From CALKHQ01 sp050329975 (lineage in GTDB: Bacteria; Pseudomonadota; Alphaproteobacteria; CALKHQ01), in the NCBI GenBank assembly GCA_050329975.1, contig JBHJOG010000067.1, positions 1 to 11,668 on the forward strand: DNA of 11,668 nt, written 5' to 3'. Positions 1-8,234 of this stretch are shown piece by piece. The translations under genes and the position numbers were made by a program. Each line of letters starts with the position of its first letter. Position 1 is the first letter of the stretch. The notes beneath the pieces are model-generated. The model saw only the letters and a program-made list of their open reading frames with translations. It made no database searches and had not been told where the DNA came from.

Positions 1-165
1 TCGGCCGAAGAGGAAGCGATGATGCCGGTGTTCATCATGCTGCGCCGGATCCTGCTCACCGCCTGGGGCGCATCCCACGCAGAGACCCCCTCGGGCGCCG
101 AAATGGGCGCTGCCTATACCGAAGGCACCCTGGCGATGGCGGAGCGCTACCTGTCCGAGCAATGA
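1..165 (+). CDS. C-terminal fragment of an APH-family (aminoglycoside/choline kinase fold) phosphotransferase
   Basis: Frame 1 is open from the window edge to TGA at 163-165, giving the last 54 residues of a protein whose start lies outside. The tail reads SAEEEAMMPVFIMLRRILL, then TAWGASHAE and a final YTEGTLAMAERYLSEQ. From memory this resembles the C-terminal helices of phosphotransferases of the APH / homoserine-kinase-II-like family, which phosphorylate small hydroxylated amines or amino acids with ATP. The catalytic residues are in the missing part, so the identification rests on this tail and on the neighbour. The next gene on the same strand, 97 bp on, is an AGXT2L-type PLP enzyme. 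In animals that branch works after a kinase of this fold (hydroxylysine kinase, then phosphohydroxylysine phospho-lyase). The substrate cannot be read here. An unrelated helical C-terminus is the main alternative. Confidence 0.6.
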   Translation, partial: SAEEEAMMPVFIMLRRILLTAWGASHAETPSGAEMGAAYTEGTLAMAERYLSEQ

Positions 166-189
166 AGCTTCGGCGCCGCGACGGCGGAT

Positions 190-202
190 GCAATGTCATT
201 GC
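190..202. promoter_or_regulatory. 13-bp perfect dyad upstream of the PLP enzyme gene (operator-like)
   Basis: GCAATG-T-CATTGC is a perfect inverted repeat with a one-base centre. It lies in the 97-bp gap between the kinase stop (165) and the chosen aminotransferase start (263). A one-base centre suits a protein-binding site better than an RNA hairpin. I see no convincing -35/-10 pair beside it, and a 13-bp dyad can arise by chance, so this is only a candidate. Confidence 0.22.
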
Positions 203-262
203 GACGCGCGGGGCGACGTGGCACTTCAGGGGGCTATGCCAACCCGCATCCACGAGGCTCCC

Positions 263-1582
263 ATGTCCGCTGAGGCCCGGCCCATCCTCGAGCTCAATGC
301 CTTCGATCCCGCACGCGACGGCGGCGCCGACGGCCTGGTCGGGCGGCGGGTGAAGAACTTCGGCGCCACCTCGGTGCTGTTCTACCGCAAGCCGATCGAG
401 ATGGTCCGTGCCGAAGGCGCCTGGATGTATGCCGCCGACGGCCGGCGATATCTCGACGTCTACAACAACGTGCCCTCGGTCGGGCACTGCCACCCGAAGG
501 TGGTCGAGGCGATCTGTTCCCAGGTCGCCCGGCTCAACATCCATTCGCGCTATCTGAGCGAGACCGTCGAGACCTATGTCGAACGGCTGACGGCCACCCT
601 GCCCGCCTCGATCACAAACCTGGTCATGGTCTGCACCGGCAGCGAGGCCAACGACCTGGCGATGCGGGTGGCAGCGAAGGCCAGCGGCGGCACCGGCTTC
701 GTGGTCACCGAGAGCGCCTATCACGGCAACACCACGGCGGTGATGGACATCTCGCCGCCGGCGCTGGTCCAGGGCGAGCCCGCCGCTTATGTCCGCACCG
801 TGCCGCCGCCGGGCCCGGAATTCTATGGCGCAGACGTGGCGAGCGGGTTCGCGGCCGCGGTGCGCGACGCCTTCGCCGATCTCGCCGCCCACGGCTTCCC
901 GGCCGCCGGCTTCATCTGCGACACCATCTTCTCCAGCGACGGCATCTATGCCGATCCGGCCGGTTTCCTGGCGCCGGCGGTCGAGGTGGCACGGGCTGCT
1001 GGCGCGTTGTTCATCGCCGACGAGGTCCAGCCCGGATTCGGCCGCACCGGGGATGCGCTGTGGGGGTTCGTCCGCCACGGCGTCGAGCCTGACATCGTCA
1101 CCATGGGCAAGCCCATGGGCAACGGCTTCCCGATGGCCGGCATGGCGACACGGCCGGCGCACCTCGCCGCATTTGCCCGCTACGAGGGCTATTTCAACAC
1201 CTTCGGCGCCAATCCGGTGGCGGCCGCCGCCGGGCTTGCGGTGCTCGACGCCATCGCCGAGGACGGGCTGCAGGAGAACGCGGCCCGGGTCGGGCGCCAC
1301 CTGCGCGAGCGCCTCGCCGACCTCCAGGACCGTTGCGCGCAGATTTCCGCCGTCCGCGGCGCCGGCCTGTTCATCGGCGTCGAACTCAGCCATGAGGGCG
1401 ACATCGCGCGGCCGGACCCGGAAACGGCGGTGGCGGCCATCAACGGTCTGCGCGAGCGCGGCATCCTGATCGGCGCAGCCGGCCGGCTGGGCAACACGCT
1501 GAAGGTCCGGCCGCCGCTGTGCCTGAGCATCGAGCAGGCCGACATGGTCGCCGACGCCCTGGCAGACGTGCTGGCAGCCTAG
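263..1582 (+). CDS. Class III PLP-dependent aminotransferase, AGXT2L / phospho-lyase-like branch
   Basis: This 439-residue fold-type I PLP enzyme belongs to the class III (ornithine/omega-amino acid) aminotransferase family. Visible motifs are YNNVPSVGHCHPKVVEA in the N-terminal part, the PLP phosphate site TGSEAND (125-131), YHGNT (153-157) stacking on the ring, DEVQPGFGRTG with the pyridine-nitrogen Asp (D253), and MGKPMGNG with the Schiff-base lysine K283. VGHCHP, DEVQ-GFGR and MGKPMGNG match animal ETNPPL and PHYKPL, which eliminate phosphate from phosphoethanolamine or phosphohydroxylysine instead of transaminating. Whether this protein is a lyase or an aminotransferase cannot be settled by eye. 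ATG 263 is preferred because GAGG at 254-257 sits 5 nt before it. ATG 236 has a G-rich stretch only 2 nt away, and the upstream extension to 188 looks non-coding. It follows a kinase tail and precedes a TPR-sulfotransferase by 30 bp, probably in one transcript. Confidence 0.9.
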   Translation: MSAEARPILELNAFDPARDGGADGLVGRRVKNFGATSVLFYRKPIEMVRAEGAWMYAADGRRYLDVYNNVPSVGHCHPKVVEAICSQVARLNIHSRYLSETVETYVERLTATLPASITNLVMVCTGSEANDLAMRVAAKASGGTGFVVTESAYHGNTTAVMDISPPALVQGEPAAYVRTVPPPGPEFYGADVASGFAAAVRDAFADLAAHGFPAAGFICDTIFSSDGIYADPAGFLAPAVEVARAAGALFIADEVQPGFGRTGDALWGFVRHGVEPDIVTMGKPMGNGFPMAGMATRPAHLAAFARYEGYFNTFGANPVAAAAGLAVLDAIAEDGLQENAARVGRHLRERLADLQDRCAQISAVRGAGLFIGVELSHEGDIARPDPETAVAAINGLRERGILIGAAGRLGNTLKVRPPLCLSIEQADMVADALADVLAA

Positions 1583-1612
1583 TGCCAGCCCCGTCGGGAC
1601 ATTAGGATCGCG

Positions 1613-3469
1613 ATGGCTGTCGCCGAACCGGCGGCCGCCGCCACGGCGGCATTGCGTGCGGGCGACCGCGACGCTGCCGAGCGGCTGGCGCGAGCGGCGC
1701 TGGCACGGACGCCCGGCCAGCCGGCGGCGCTGCAGATCCTGGGCGCGCTCGCATCGGACCGGGGCGACTGGCCGGCAGCGATCGAGTGCTTCGCCCGCGC
1801 ACTGGACGCCGATCCCGGCAACCTCGCGGCCCGTTACAACCATGCCGAGGCGCTGCGCCAGGCCGGCGACGTACCGGCTGCGGTCGCCGCGTTCGACCGA
1901 CTGCTGGACGCCGCTCCGGGCCATGTTCCCGCGCTGGTCACGCTGGCCCGGCTGCTGACCGGCGGCGAACGGCAGCAGGAGGCGATCGGGCTGCTGGATC
2001 GTGCCGTCTCGCTGGCCCCGAAGGACGCGCGGGCGCGTGCCGCCCGTGGCAATGCACGGCTCGCGGCCGGCCGGCCGGATGGGATCGAGGACCTGAAGGC
2101 GGCCTGCACCCTTGCGCCCGGATCGGCAGCCACCTGGCTCGCCCTCGGTCGTGCGGTGGCAGCCGTCGGCGACCATGAGCCCGCCGACAGGGCGCTGGCG
2201 AAGGCCGTGGCGCTGGAGCCCAGGCTGGCCGCGGCCCATCTGGAGCGCAGCAAGCTTGCGATGCTGCGCGGCGACCCGGCCGCAGCGGCGACGCATGCCC
2301 GCGCCGCCGCCGACCTCGCATCGGATGCCGCAGAGCCGCGGGCATTGCTCGCCCGAGCCCTGCACGAGCTCGGTCTGGACAAGCAGGCGGCCCGCAATGT
2401 CGACCAGGCGCTGGCCCTCGATCCGCGGAATGCCACTGCCCGCCTGGTCCAGTCCGCGCTGCGCCGGGCGGCCGGCGACGACCACGGTGCGCGGCAGGCG
2501 CTGACCGCGCTGCTCGCGGGTGCGCCGAGCGATCACGTCGCGGTCGAAGCACTGACCGAACTCGGTCACACCCTCGACCGGCTCGGGGACTATCGGGCGG
2601 CGTTCGCCAGCTTCGCCGAGGCCAACGCGATGCTCTTGCGCGCCGCACCGTTCAGCCCGGCCGAGATCGCCGCGCTGCCTGCCCGGATCGCCGCGATGCG
2701 CGATCTGGTCGCGCGGGAGCCGGCCGATCCGCGACCGGCAACCGATGCGGCGGACCCCTGGGTCGATCCGGTCTTCGTCGTGGGCTTCCCGCGTTCAGGC
2801 ACCGCCCTCGCCGAGCAGCTGCTGGCCAACCACGACAGCTTCGTCATCAGTGACGAGGCGCCGATGATCGGCCGGCTGGCCCGGACGCTCGGCCAGGACT
2901 ATCCGGCAACCCTGCCGAATCTGGATTCCGCACGGCTGGCCGAGCTCCGCGCGGACTACTGGCGCGAGGCAGAGGCGCGCTTTCCCGCGCTCGCACCGGG
3001 CAAGCGGTTCGTCGACAGGCAGCCGTGGAACCTGGTCGAGCTGCCGCTCATCGCCCGGATGTTCCCGCGGGCGCGGGTGGTGGTGATGATCCGCGACCCG
3101 CGCGACGCCTGCCTGAGCGCCTTCATGCAGTATTTCGCGCTGGACCCGGCGACCGTGCATCTGCTGACGCTGGACGGTGCCGCCGCCCTCTACGCGCAGA
3201 TGATGGCGCTGTGGGCGGGCCTGCGGACCCGGCTTGCGCTGCCGGTGCTCGAACTGCGGTACGAGGAGCTGGTCCGCGACCTCGACGCGGCGTCGCGACG
3301 CCTGGTCGCTTTTCTCGACCACGCGGTCGGCGCGCCGGGACAGGAGGAGGAGAGCGCCCCCATTACCGACAAGGCGGTCGGCCGCTGGCGCCCCTACCAG
3401 GCCGAGCTGGCCGCGGTCCTGCCCACGCTGGCGCCCTTCGTGGCCCGGTTCGGCTATCCGGAGGAATAG
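1613..3469 (+). CDS. TPR-repeat protein with C-terminal sulfotransferase domain
   Basis: The 618 residues form two parts. Residues about 3-345 are roughly ten TPR-like units of about 34 residues, with characteristic ends such as ALDADPGN, ALALDPRN and AVALEP. Residues about 385-610 are a sulfotransferase. The 5'-phosphosulfate loop is VGFPRSGT (390-397). The 3'-phosphate site is MIRDPRDACLS, with Arg494 and Ser502, and a later RYEELVRDL helix is also typical. Such enzymes transfer sulfate from PAPS to a hydroxyl or amine, and the TPR array probably binds a protein or peptide partner, as inferred from other TPR-sulfotransferases. No signal peptide or membrane segment is seen, so a cytosolic location is likely. 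The usual PRSGTT is PRSGTA here. ATG 1613 has AGGA at 1604-1607, 5 nt upstream. It probably shares a transcript with the PLP enzyme gene, and it ends 3 bp from the convergent permease stop. The acceptor is unknown. Confidence 0.9.
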   Translation: MAVAEPAAAATAALRAGDRDAAERLARAALARTPGQPAALQILGALASDRGDWPAAIECFARALDADPGNLAARYNHAEALRQAGDVPAAVAAFDRLLDAAPGHVPALVTLARLLTGGERQQEAIGLLDRAVSLAPKDARARAARGNARLAAGRPDGIEDLKAACTLAPGSAATWLALGRAVAAVGDHEPADRALAKAVALEPRLAAAHLERSKLAMLRGDPAAAATHARAAADLASDAAEPRALLARALHELGLDKQAARNVDQALALDPRNATARLVQSALRRAAGDDHGARQALTALLAGAPSDHVAVEALTELGHTLDRLGDYRAAFASFAEANAMLLRAAPFSPAEIAALPARIAAMRDLVAREPADPRPATDAADPWVDPVFVVGFPRSGTALAEQLLANHDSFVISDEAPMIGRLARTLGQDYPATLPNLDSARLAELRADYWREAEARFPALAPGKRFVDRQPWNLVELPLIARMFPRARVVVMIRDPRDACLSAFMQYFALDPATVHLLTLDGAAALYAQMMALWAGLRTRLALPVLELRYEELVRDLDAASRRLVAFLDHAVGAPGQEEESAPITDKAVGRWRPYQAELAAVLPTLAPFVARFGYPEE

Positions 3470-3472
3470 GCG

Positions 3473-5991
3473 TCAGCCGGCCAGCCGCGCGATCAGATGG
3501 CGGCGCGGGATCGCGATCACTCCGGCGACCAGGCCGGCGCTGAGCGCCGCGACCACGCCGAGCCCCACCGGCAGGATCACGGACCCCAGGTCGACCACGC
3601 CCTCCACCCGCATCGCCTCCTCCGCCAGCCAGAGGCCGCCGACGATGCCGACGGCACCGCCGAGCAGCGCTGCCAGCAGCCCGATGCAGGCAACCTCCGC
3701 CAGCCGGGCGATTGCGATGCGCGTCCGGGAGGCGCCGACAAGGGCGAATGCCAGACCCTCCCGCATCCGCGCATCCGCGTCGGCGCCGATCACCGCGGCC
3801 AGCGCGATGCCGCCGGCGACCAGCAGTGCGAGCGCGATCGCCAGGGCTGCGTCGGCCGCGCCGCCGGCAAGATCGGCGAGCTGCTCGAGCAGGACGCGAA
3901 CGTCGATCGCGGTGACATTCGGGAACTCGTCGGTGGTTGCACGGATGATGCTGTCGACCGCGGCATGGCTGCCTTCCACGGTCGCGACCCAGTTGTGCGG
4001 CGCCATGCGCAGCGGATTGGGGGAAGCGATGATGATGTAGTTGGCGCCGATCGCCTGCCAGCGCAGATCGCGCACGTTGGCGACCTCACCGGTCAGGACT
4101 CGCCCGAGCACCGAGAACCCAAGCTGGTCGCCGGGGCCGATGCCGAATGCGTCCGCCACGTCGTCGGAGATCGACAGCAGCATCGGGCCGTCATAATCGG
4201 CGGGCCACCAGCGGCCGGCGATCAGGCGGCCCGGCAATGGAGCGTCGGTCCAGGACAGGCCGTGATCGCCGTTCAGCACCCAGCCTTCCGAGAAGTCGAT
4301 CAGCCGGTTGCGCGCCGGATCGCCGTTCACCGTGCGGATATTGGCCCGCAGGTTGGGCTGCAGGCTGACCGAGCGCAGACCCGGCGTCTCGGCTAGCAGG
4401 GCATCGAGCCTGTCCTTCTGGTCCGGCTGGACATCGATCAGCAGCAGCGAGGGCAGCCGTTGCGGCACCTCGCGCTCGATCCCCGCATCGAGCGCCGCGC
4501 TGAGCGAGTCGACAGTCGTGATCGCGGCGATGCCGATGCCGATGGCGACCGCCTTCGCAGCCGCCGCGCGGGGGTCCGAAAGCGCACGCAGCGCCACCAG
4601 GCCGACGAAGCCGCGGGGACGGAACCGTGCCGCGATCGCCGCGACAGCGCGGCCCACGAGGGCGAGTGCAATCGCCCCGGCGGCGAGCCCGGCGGCGGCG
4701 ATCGAGGCGACCGTCGGATCCGGCAGCCGGGTCACCGAAATGGCCATCGCCGCCAGCACCAGCAGAGCTCCGAGCACGCCCGACAGCCGGACCCGCGCCG
4801 GCGGTCCCTCACCCGAGCGCATCGCAGCCCCCGGCGGCACGCCCGCAGCGGCTGCAATCGCCGGAATCGCCGCCCCTGCAACACCCAGCAGCATCACGCC
4901 CGCGACCGTGAGACCGGTAGACATCACCAGGTCGAGCGAGAGGCTGGCCGGCAGGGCGGCCGCCAGCAGCGACATCACGGCCGCTGTCGGCGGCAAGGCC
5001 AGCAGAATGCCGATCACGATCGCGACGATCGCGGCCACGATCAGGATGATGCCATGCAGCAGCGCCACGGTGGACCGATTCGCGCCGGACAGTCGGTAGA
5101 GCGCCGCCGTCCGCCCCCGCTTGCGCACCCAGGCACCGGCCGCCGACCAGGCGCCCGAGATGGCGACCGCCATTGCCGCCACCCCGGCGATGCCCATGAA
5201 GGTGGTGGTGCGATCGACCGCCCGCCGCACCCGGTCGGTGACCCGCTCCGGCGTCCGCATCCGCCAGCCGGTGTCCGGCTCCAGGGCCCGGATTCCTGCC
5301 AGGTTCAGGCTTCCGTCCGGCGGCCGGGCAAGCCGGTATCGATGATCGACCAGCGCGCCCGGGGCGAGCAGCCCGGCCGCGTCCAGCGCCTCGTCGGATA
5401 TGAGCATGCGCGGGCCGACCATGAAGGCGCCGATGCCCAGCCGGTCAGGCTCCGCGTTCAACGTCGCCCGGACCGTGACCTCGATGTCGCCGAGCAGGAG
5501 CGTGTCGCCCACCGCGGCATCGAGCCGGTCGAGGAGCGTTGTCTCGACGACGGCGCCATAGCCGGTGCCATCGTGCGTGATCAGGCTTTGCACGTCCCCT
5601 TCCGAAACGACCACCGTGCCGTAGAGCGGATAGGCATCGTCCACCGCCCGAAGTTCGACAGGGGCCGATCGCTCGCCGAAGCGCACGGAACTGCGCATGT
5701 CGGCGACCACCGAGAGCCGGCCGCGCTCTGCGAGCCGGCCGACGAGATCCTGCGAGAGCGGCACGCTGACCACTATCTCGAGGTCTCCGCCGAGGATCTG
5801 GTCGCCCTTGTCGTTCAGGGCGTCGGCGACCCCCGCCGCCAGCAGCCAGATCAGCGAAAGCATGGCGGTGCCGAGGGCTATGGCAGCGATGAACAGCTTC
5901 AGGCCGGCAAGGCCGGACAACAGCTCGGCCCGCGCCAGCCGAACGAGGATGGCGAACCCGCGCTCGCGGCCGACGCGGTCCGCCGTCGGGC

Positions 5992-5995
<4 letters not shown>
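3473..5995 (-). CDS. ybbP: ABC transporter permease, FtsX/MacB type (YbbP-like)
   Basis: This is an 840-residue inner-membrane permease, close to the roughly 800 residues of E. coli YbbP. Hydrophobic segments lie at about 29-55 (anchor), 265-290, 312-345, 355-385, 404-422 and 429-455, with further ones near 482-497, 715-738, 767-792 and 806-830. The first periplasmic domain (about 60-260) is MacB-core-like. A second large soluble part spans about 500-710, so there are two FtsX-type cores. Permeases of this class usually do not move substrate through a pore. They couple cytosolic ATP hydrolysis to work on periplasmic lipids or proteins. ATG at 5993-5995 overlaps the ATPase stop in an ATGA, indicating translational coupling. 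The exact substrate is unknown. In E. coli ybbAP sits next to tesA, but no esterase gene is in this window. The 3' end leaves only 3 bp before the convergent sulfotransferase stop. Confidence 0.9.
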
Positions 5996-6721
<726 letters not shown>

Positions 6722-6729
<8 letters not shown>

Positions 6730-6748
6730 CAAGCCCGATCCCGTTCAT
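6722..6748 (-). other. Possible 8-codon leader reading frame overlapping the ybbA start
   Basis: On the minus strand an ATG at 6748 opens MNGIGLDA and stops at TGA 6722-6724, just inside the ATPase gene. AAGGA at 6758-6762, with 9 nt to this ATG, is the best Shine-Dalgarno in the leader, better than the one before ATG 6729. A ribosome ending here would be positioned to restart on ATG 6729, so coupling is possible. A frame this short can occur by chance and has no attenuator-type residue run. Confidence 0.2.
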
Positions 6749-6781
6749 GGCTCTCGTTCCTTCAGGGGTCTGCCACCCGCA

Positions 6782-6793
6782 TGCTGGCCAGCA
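6782..6793. promoter_or_regulatory. 12-bp perfect palindrome in the ABC operon leader
   Basis: TGCTGGCCAGCA reads identically on both strands. It lies 53 bp upstream of the ATPase ATG, in the 270-bp interval between that gene and the PRC-like gene. The position would suit an operator, but no convincing -35/-10 pair could be placed around it, and short GC-rich palindromes are frequent in this genome. The rest of 6730-6920 shows nothing else I can name. Confidence 0.2.
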
Positions 6794-6913
6794 AGGTAGT
6801 CGGCGAAGCCGCCCGTGCCCATTCGCGAACGGTAACGACCTCGTGAACGGCTTTGAATGCACGCCATCGGGGCTTTTACGATGCCAGCGGCTGTTCCCCT
6901 ACGCTCGCCAGCG

Positions 6914-6956
6914 TGGAATCGAAATGGCCGGCGCCGCGATTGCGGGCGCCGGCCAT
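6914..6956 (-). terminator. Likely intrinsic terminator of the PRC-barrel-like gene
   Basis: ATGGCCGGCGCC (6924-6935) and GGCGCCGGCCAT (6945-6956) form a perfect 12-bp stem around a 9-nt loop. Read on the minus strand, the stem is followed by TTTCGATTCC, a broken T-rich tract. It sits about 45 nt after the stop of the 7002-7601 gene, where a terminator is expected. A smaller stem, GAAAC/GTTTC (6965-6980), lies between the two. The T tract is weak, so termination may be partial, but this is the strongest hairpin in the window. Confidence 0.65.
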
Positions 6957-7001
6957 CCGTTGCAGAAACTCGGCCGTTTCGAATCCGGCCGGACCGACGC
7001 G

Positions 7002-7601
7002 TCAGTTGGCGTTGATCTCGCTGCTGCCCTGCAGCGGAGAGCCGGTGAACTCGCCCAGCTGCGCATCGGTGGTGATTTCGGTCATGAAGTCGCCCTGGGC
7101 TTCATCATAGGGCGGCAACGCATCGACGCTGGCGGCCGTGGTCGAATCCAGCCTGAGACCCTGGGAGGTGCTGTCATACCTGACCTGATTCAGGCGAACC
7201 AGACGCGGGGTTTCCCCGGCCGCGGCCATCTCTGCCGACGGCTGCACGATCAGGTAGACCGTCTGACCGTCGTCATAGCCGACCTTCTCGACGGTGCCGA
7301 CCATCTCACCGGTTTCGGTCGAGATCTGCGCTCCCTGGTAGTCGGAGAGCTTCCAGGCGTTCAGAGCAGCGGCCGTGTCGGTATCGACGAAAGTGCCCTG
7401 CTCGACCAGCATTTCGGCCTGGATCTCTTGCGTCACTGCTTCGTCCGTGTTCTGCACGAAGCCCGGCCTCGGCAGGTTCGGATCCTCCTCGTTGCCCAGC
7501 CCGGCAGACTGGGCGAAGGCCACACTCGACGACAGCAGGACCACGGCGGCCGACTGCAGAAGAAGGGTACGGCCAGACTTCAACGGGTTCTCGATAGACA
7601 T
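7002..7601 (-). CDS. Exported PRC-barrel-like protein
   Basis: This 199-residue protein has a clear Sec signal peptide: a basic start, a hydrophobic core LLLQSAAVVLLSSSVAFA, and likely cleavage after AFA at 30. Mature residues about 83-142 read WKLSDYQGAQIST, then GEMVGTVEKVGYDDG and TVYLIVQPS, the pattern of a PRC-barrel (a small beta domain with a GxxVG turn followed by strands). The remainder is acidic and rich in Thr, Ser and Gln, with no cysteine, and fits a soluble periplasmic protein. Its molecular role is unknown; PRC-barrels generally mediate binding rather than catalysis. ATG 7601 is supported by AAGGA at 7608-7612, 6 nt upstream. It appears to be a single-gene unit, with a hairpin downstream and a foldable leader upstream. 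The PRC assignment is by pattern and could be wrong; the signal peptide is secure. Confidence 0.85.
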   Translation of the reverse strand: MSIENPLKSGRTLLLQSAAVVLLSSSVAFAQSAGLGNEEDPNLPRPGFVQNTDEAVTQEIQAEMLVEQGTFVDTDTAAALNAWKLSDYQGAQISTETGEMVGTVEKVGYDDGQTVYLIVQPSAEMAAAGETPRLVRLNQVRYDSTSQGLRLDSTTAASVDALPPYDEAQGDFMTEITTDAQLGEFTGSPLQGSSEINAN

Positions 7602-7621
7602 CTCGGGTCCTTCCTAACATG

Positions 7622-7673
7622 TGATTGATCTTCCGGCGCATGGTTGTCACCGCACCGGATGTGGACTCAATCA
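7622..7673 (-). promoter_or_regulatory. Foldable leader upstream of the PRC-barrel-like gene
   Basis: On the minus strand, outer arms TGATTGA (7667-7673) and TCAATCA (7622-7628) enclose a second pair, TCCGG (7655-7659) and CCGGA (7632-7636), giving a nested imperfect hairpin that ends about 20 nt before the start codon and about 7 nt before its Shine-Dalgarno. It matches no riboswitch class I know. A competing reading of the same DNA is a sigma32-like promoter, CTTG (7682-7685), 17 nt, CCACAT (7659-7664). That promoter would start transcription inside the hairpin, so both cannot act together. Confidence 0.3.
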
Positions 7674-7797
7674 ACGGGACCCAAGATCGTTCCGCTTCGA
7701 TGACCTATATTTGAACACGACCGCCCGCTTTACGCGCAGTATTACCGGATCTTGAGCGAACGTTGAGAGACGCGTGCGTTCGTCGCCAGCGCGAGAA

Positions 7798-7826
7798 TTG
7801 CCAGCGCGGGCGAAAAGGGCTAGTCT
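7798..7826 (+). promoter_or_regulatory. Sigma70-type promoter for the small CASSPC protein
   Basis: TTGCCA (7798-7803) and TAGTCT (7821-7826) are separated by exactly 17 nt. The -10 box ends 10 nt before the ATG at 7837, so transcription would begin only about 3-5 nt upstream of the start codon. The message would then be leaderless or nearly so, and the GGTAAG before the ATG would not serve as a ribosome site. The match is by eye and the -10 box is imperfect. Confidence 0.4.
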
Positions 7827-7836
7827 GGTAAGCGCC

Positions 7837-8010
7837 ATGACCGATAAACTCAGCCTGAAGCCCGATCAGAATCCGGACCACAAGGATCGCGGCTGCGCAT
7901 CCTCGCCCTGCTTCGCGGAGGCGTTTCCGGACTACGTCTGGGCGCCGGCCCCGGGCGACTCGGCGCCCAAGCGCGACAGCAGCACACCAAGGGTCAAAGC
8001 GGCGCGGTGA
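7837..8010 (+). CDS. Small hypothetical protein with a CASSPC motif
   Basis: The 57-residue product starts MTDKLSLKPDQNP and carries GCASSPCFAEAFPDY, with two cysteines (C20, C25) four residues apart, then a Pro/Ala-rich linker and a basic C-terminus. There is no signal peptide, so it should be cytosolic. From memory, short alphaproteobacterial proteins, and N-terminal extensions of some 5-formyltetrahydrofolate cyclo-ligases there, carry a similar ASPPCF-x-x-E tract; I could not check this. The cysteine pair might bind metal or form a disulfide, but two cysteines alone prove nothing. ATG 7837 is preferred over the upstream in-frame 7774 because a promoter-like pair ends at 7826. The 3' end overlaps the convergent lipoprotein gene by 17 bp. 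No function can be assigned. Confidence 0.6.
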   Translation: MTDKLSLKPDQNPDHKDRGCASSPCFAEAFPDYVWAPAPGDSAPKRDSSTPRVKAAR

Positions 8011-8179
8011 CGATGTCGGTGGTCGTATCGACTGCGTCGACGGTCAGGTTGACCGCACCGGCGGCGACGCTGCCGGCGGCGTCGACGACGCCGCATCCGG
8101 CCAGCAGGCCGGCCACGGCCATGGCCGCCGCGAAGGCAGGAAGGCTCCGCAGCGGACGGCTCAGGGGCATCGGGCTCAT
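7994..8179 (-). CDS. Small lipoprotein
   Basis: The product is 61 residues. After a basic start (PLSRPLRS) comes a hydrophobic stretch ending in the lipobox LLAGC with Cys29, so it should be lipidated and membrane-anchored in the periplasm. The mature part is only 33 residues, GVVDAAGSVAAGAVNLTVDAVDT and a short tail, an Ala/Val-rich pattern seen in many short Gram-negative lipoproteins of unknown role. The start at 8179 has GAGGA at 8188-8192, 8 nt upstream. ATG 8200 and 8260 upstream lack a ribosome site and would add an arginine-rich extension; ATG 8170 is also possible. It is divergent from the six-cysteine protein gene (8355), with a perfect dyad between them, and its 3' end overlaps the CASSPC gene. 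Confidence 0.75.
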   Translation of the reverse strand: MSPMPLSRPLRSLPAFAAAMAVAGLLAGCGVVDAAGSVAAGAVNLTVDAVDTTTDIVTAPL

Positions 8180-8234
8180 CGGATTGGTCCTCGCAAGCAT
8201 TGATCGGGCCAGGGTGGGTCGAGTCCCGCGGCGA

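Noticed and set aside
56..2569. 837-codon minus-strand open frame
   Set aside because: It lies antisense to the well-supported PLP enzyme and TPR-sulfotransferase genes. It is Arg/Gly-rich with no recognisable motif, as expected of a frame opposite high-GC codons.
3497..4396. 299-codon plus-strand open frame
   Set aside because: It is antisense to the permease C-terminal half, with no domain and composition-driven residues.
7671..7705. EcfG-type promoter (GGAAC...CGTT) upstream of the PRC-like gene
   Set aside because: GGAAC and CGTT are present on the minus strand but separated by 12 nt instead of the 16-17 nt expected for general-stress promoters.
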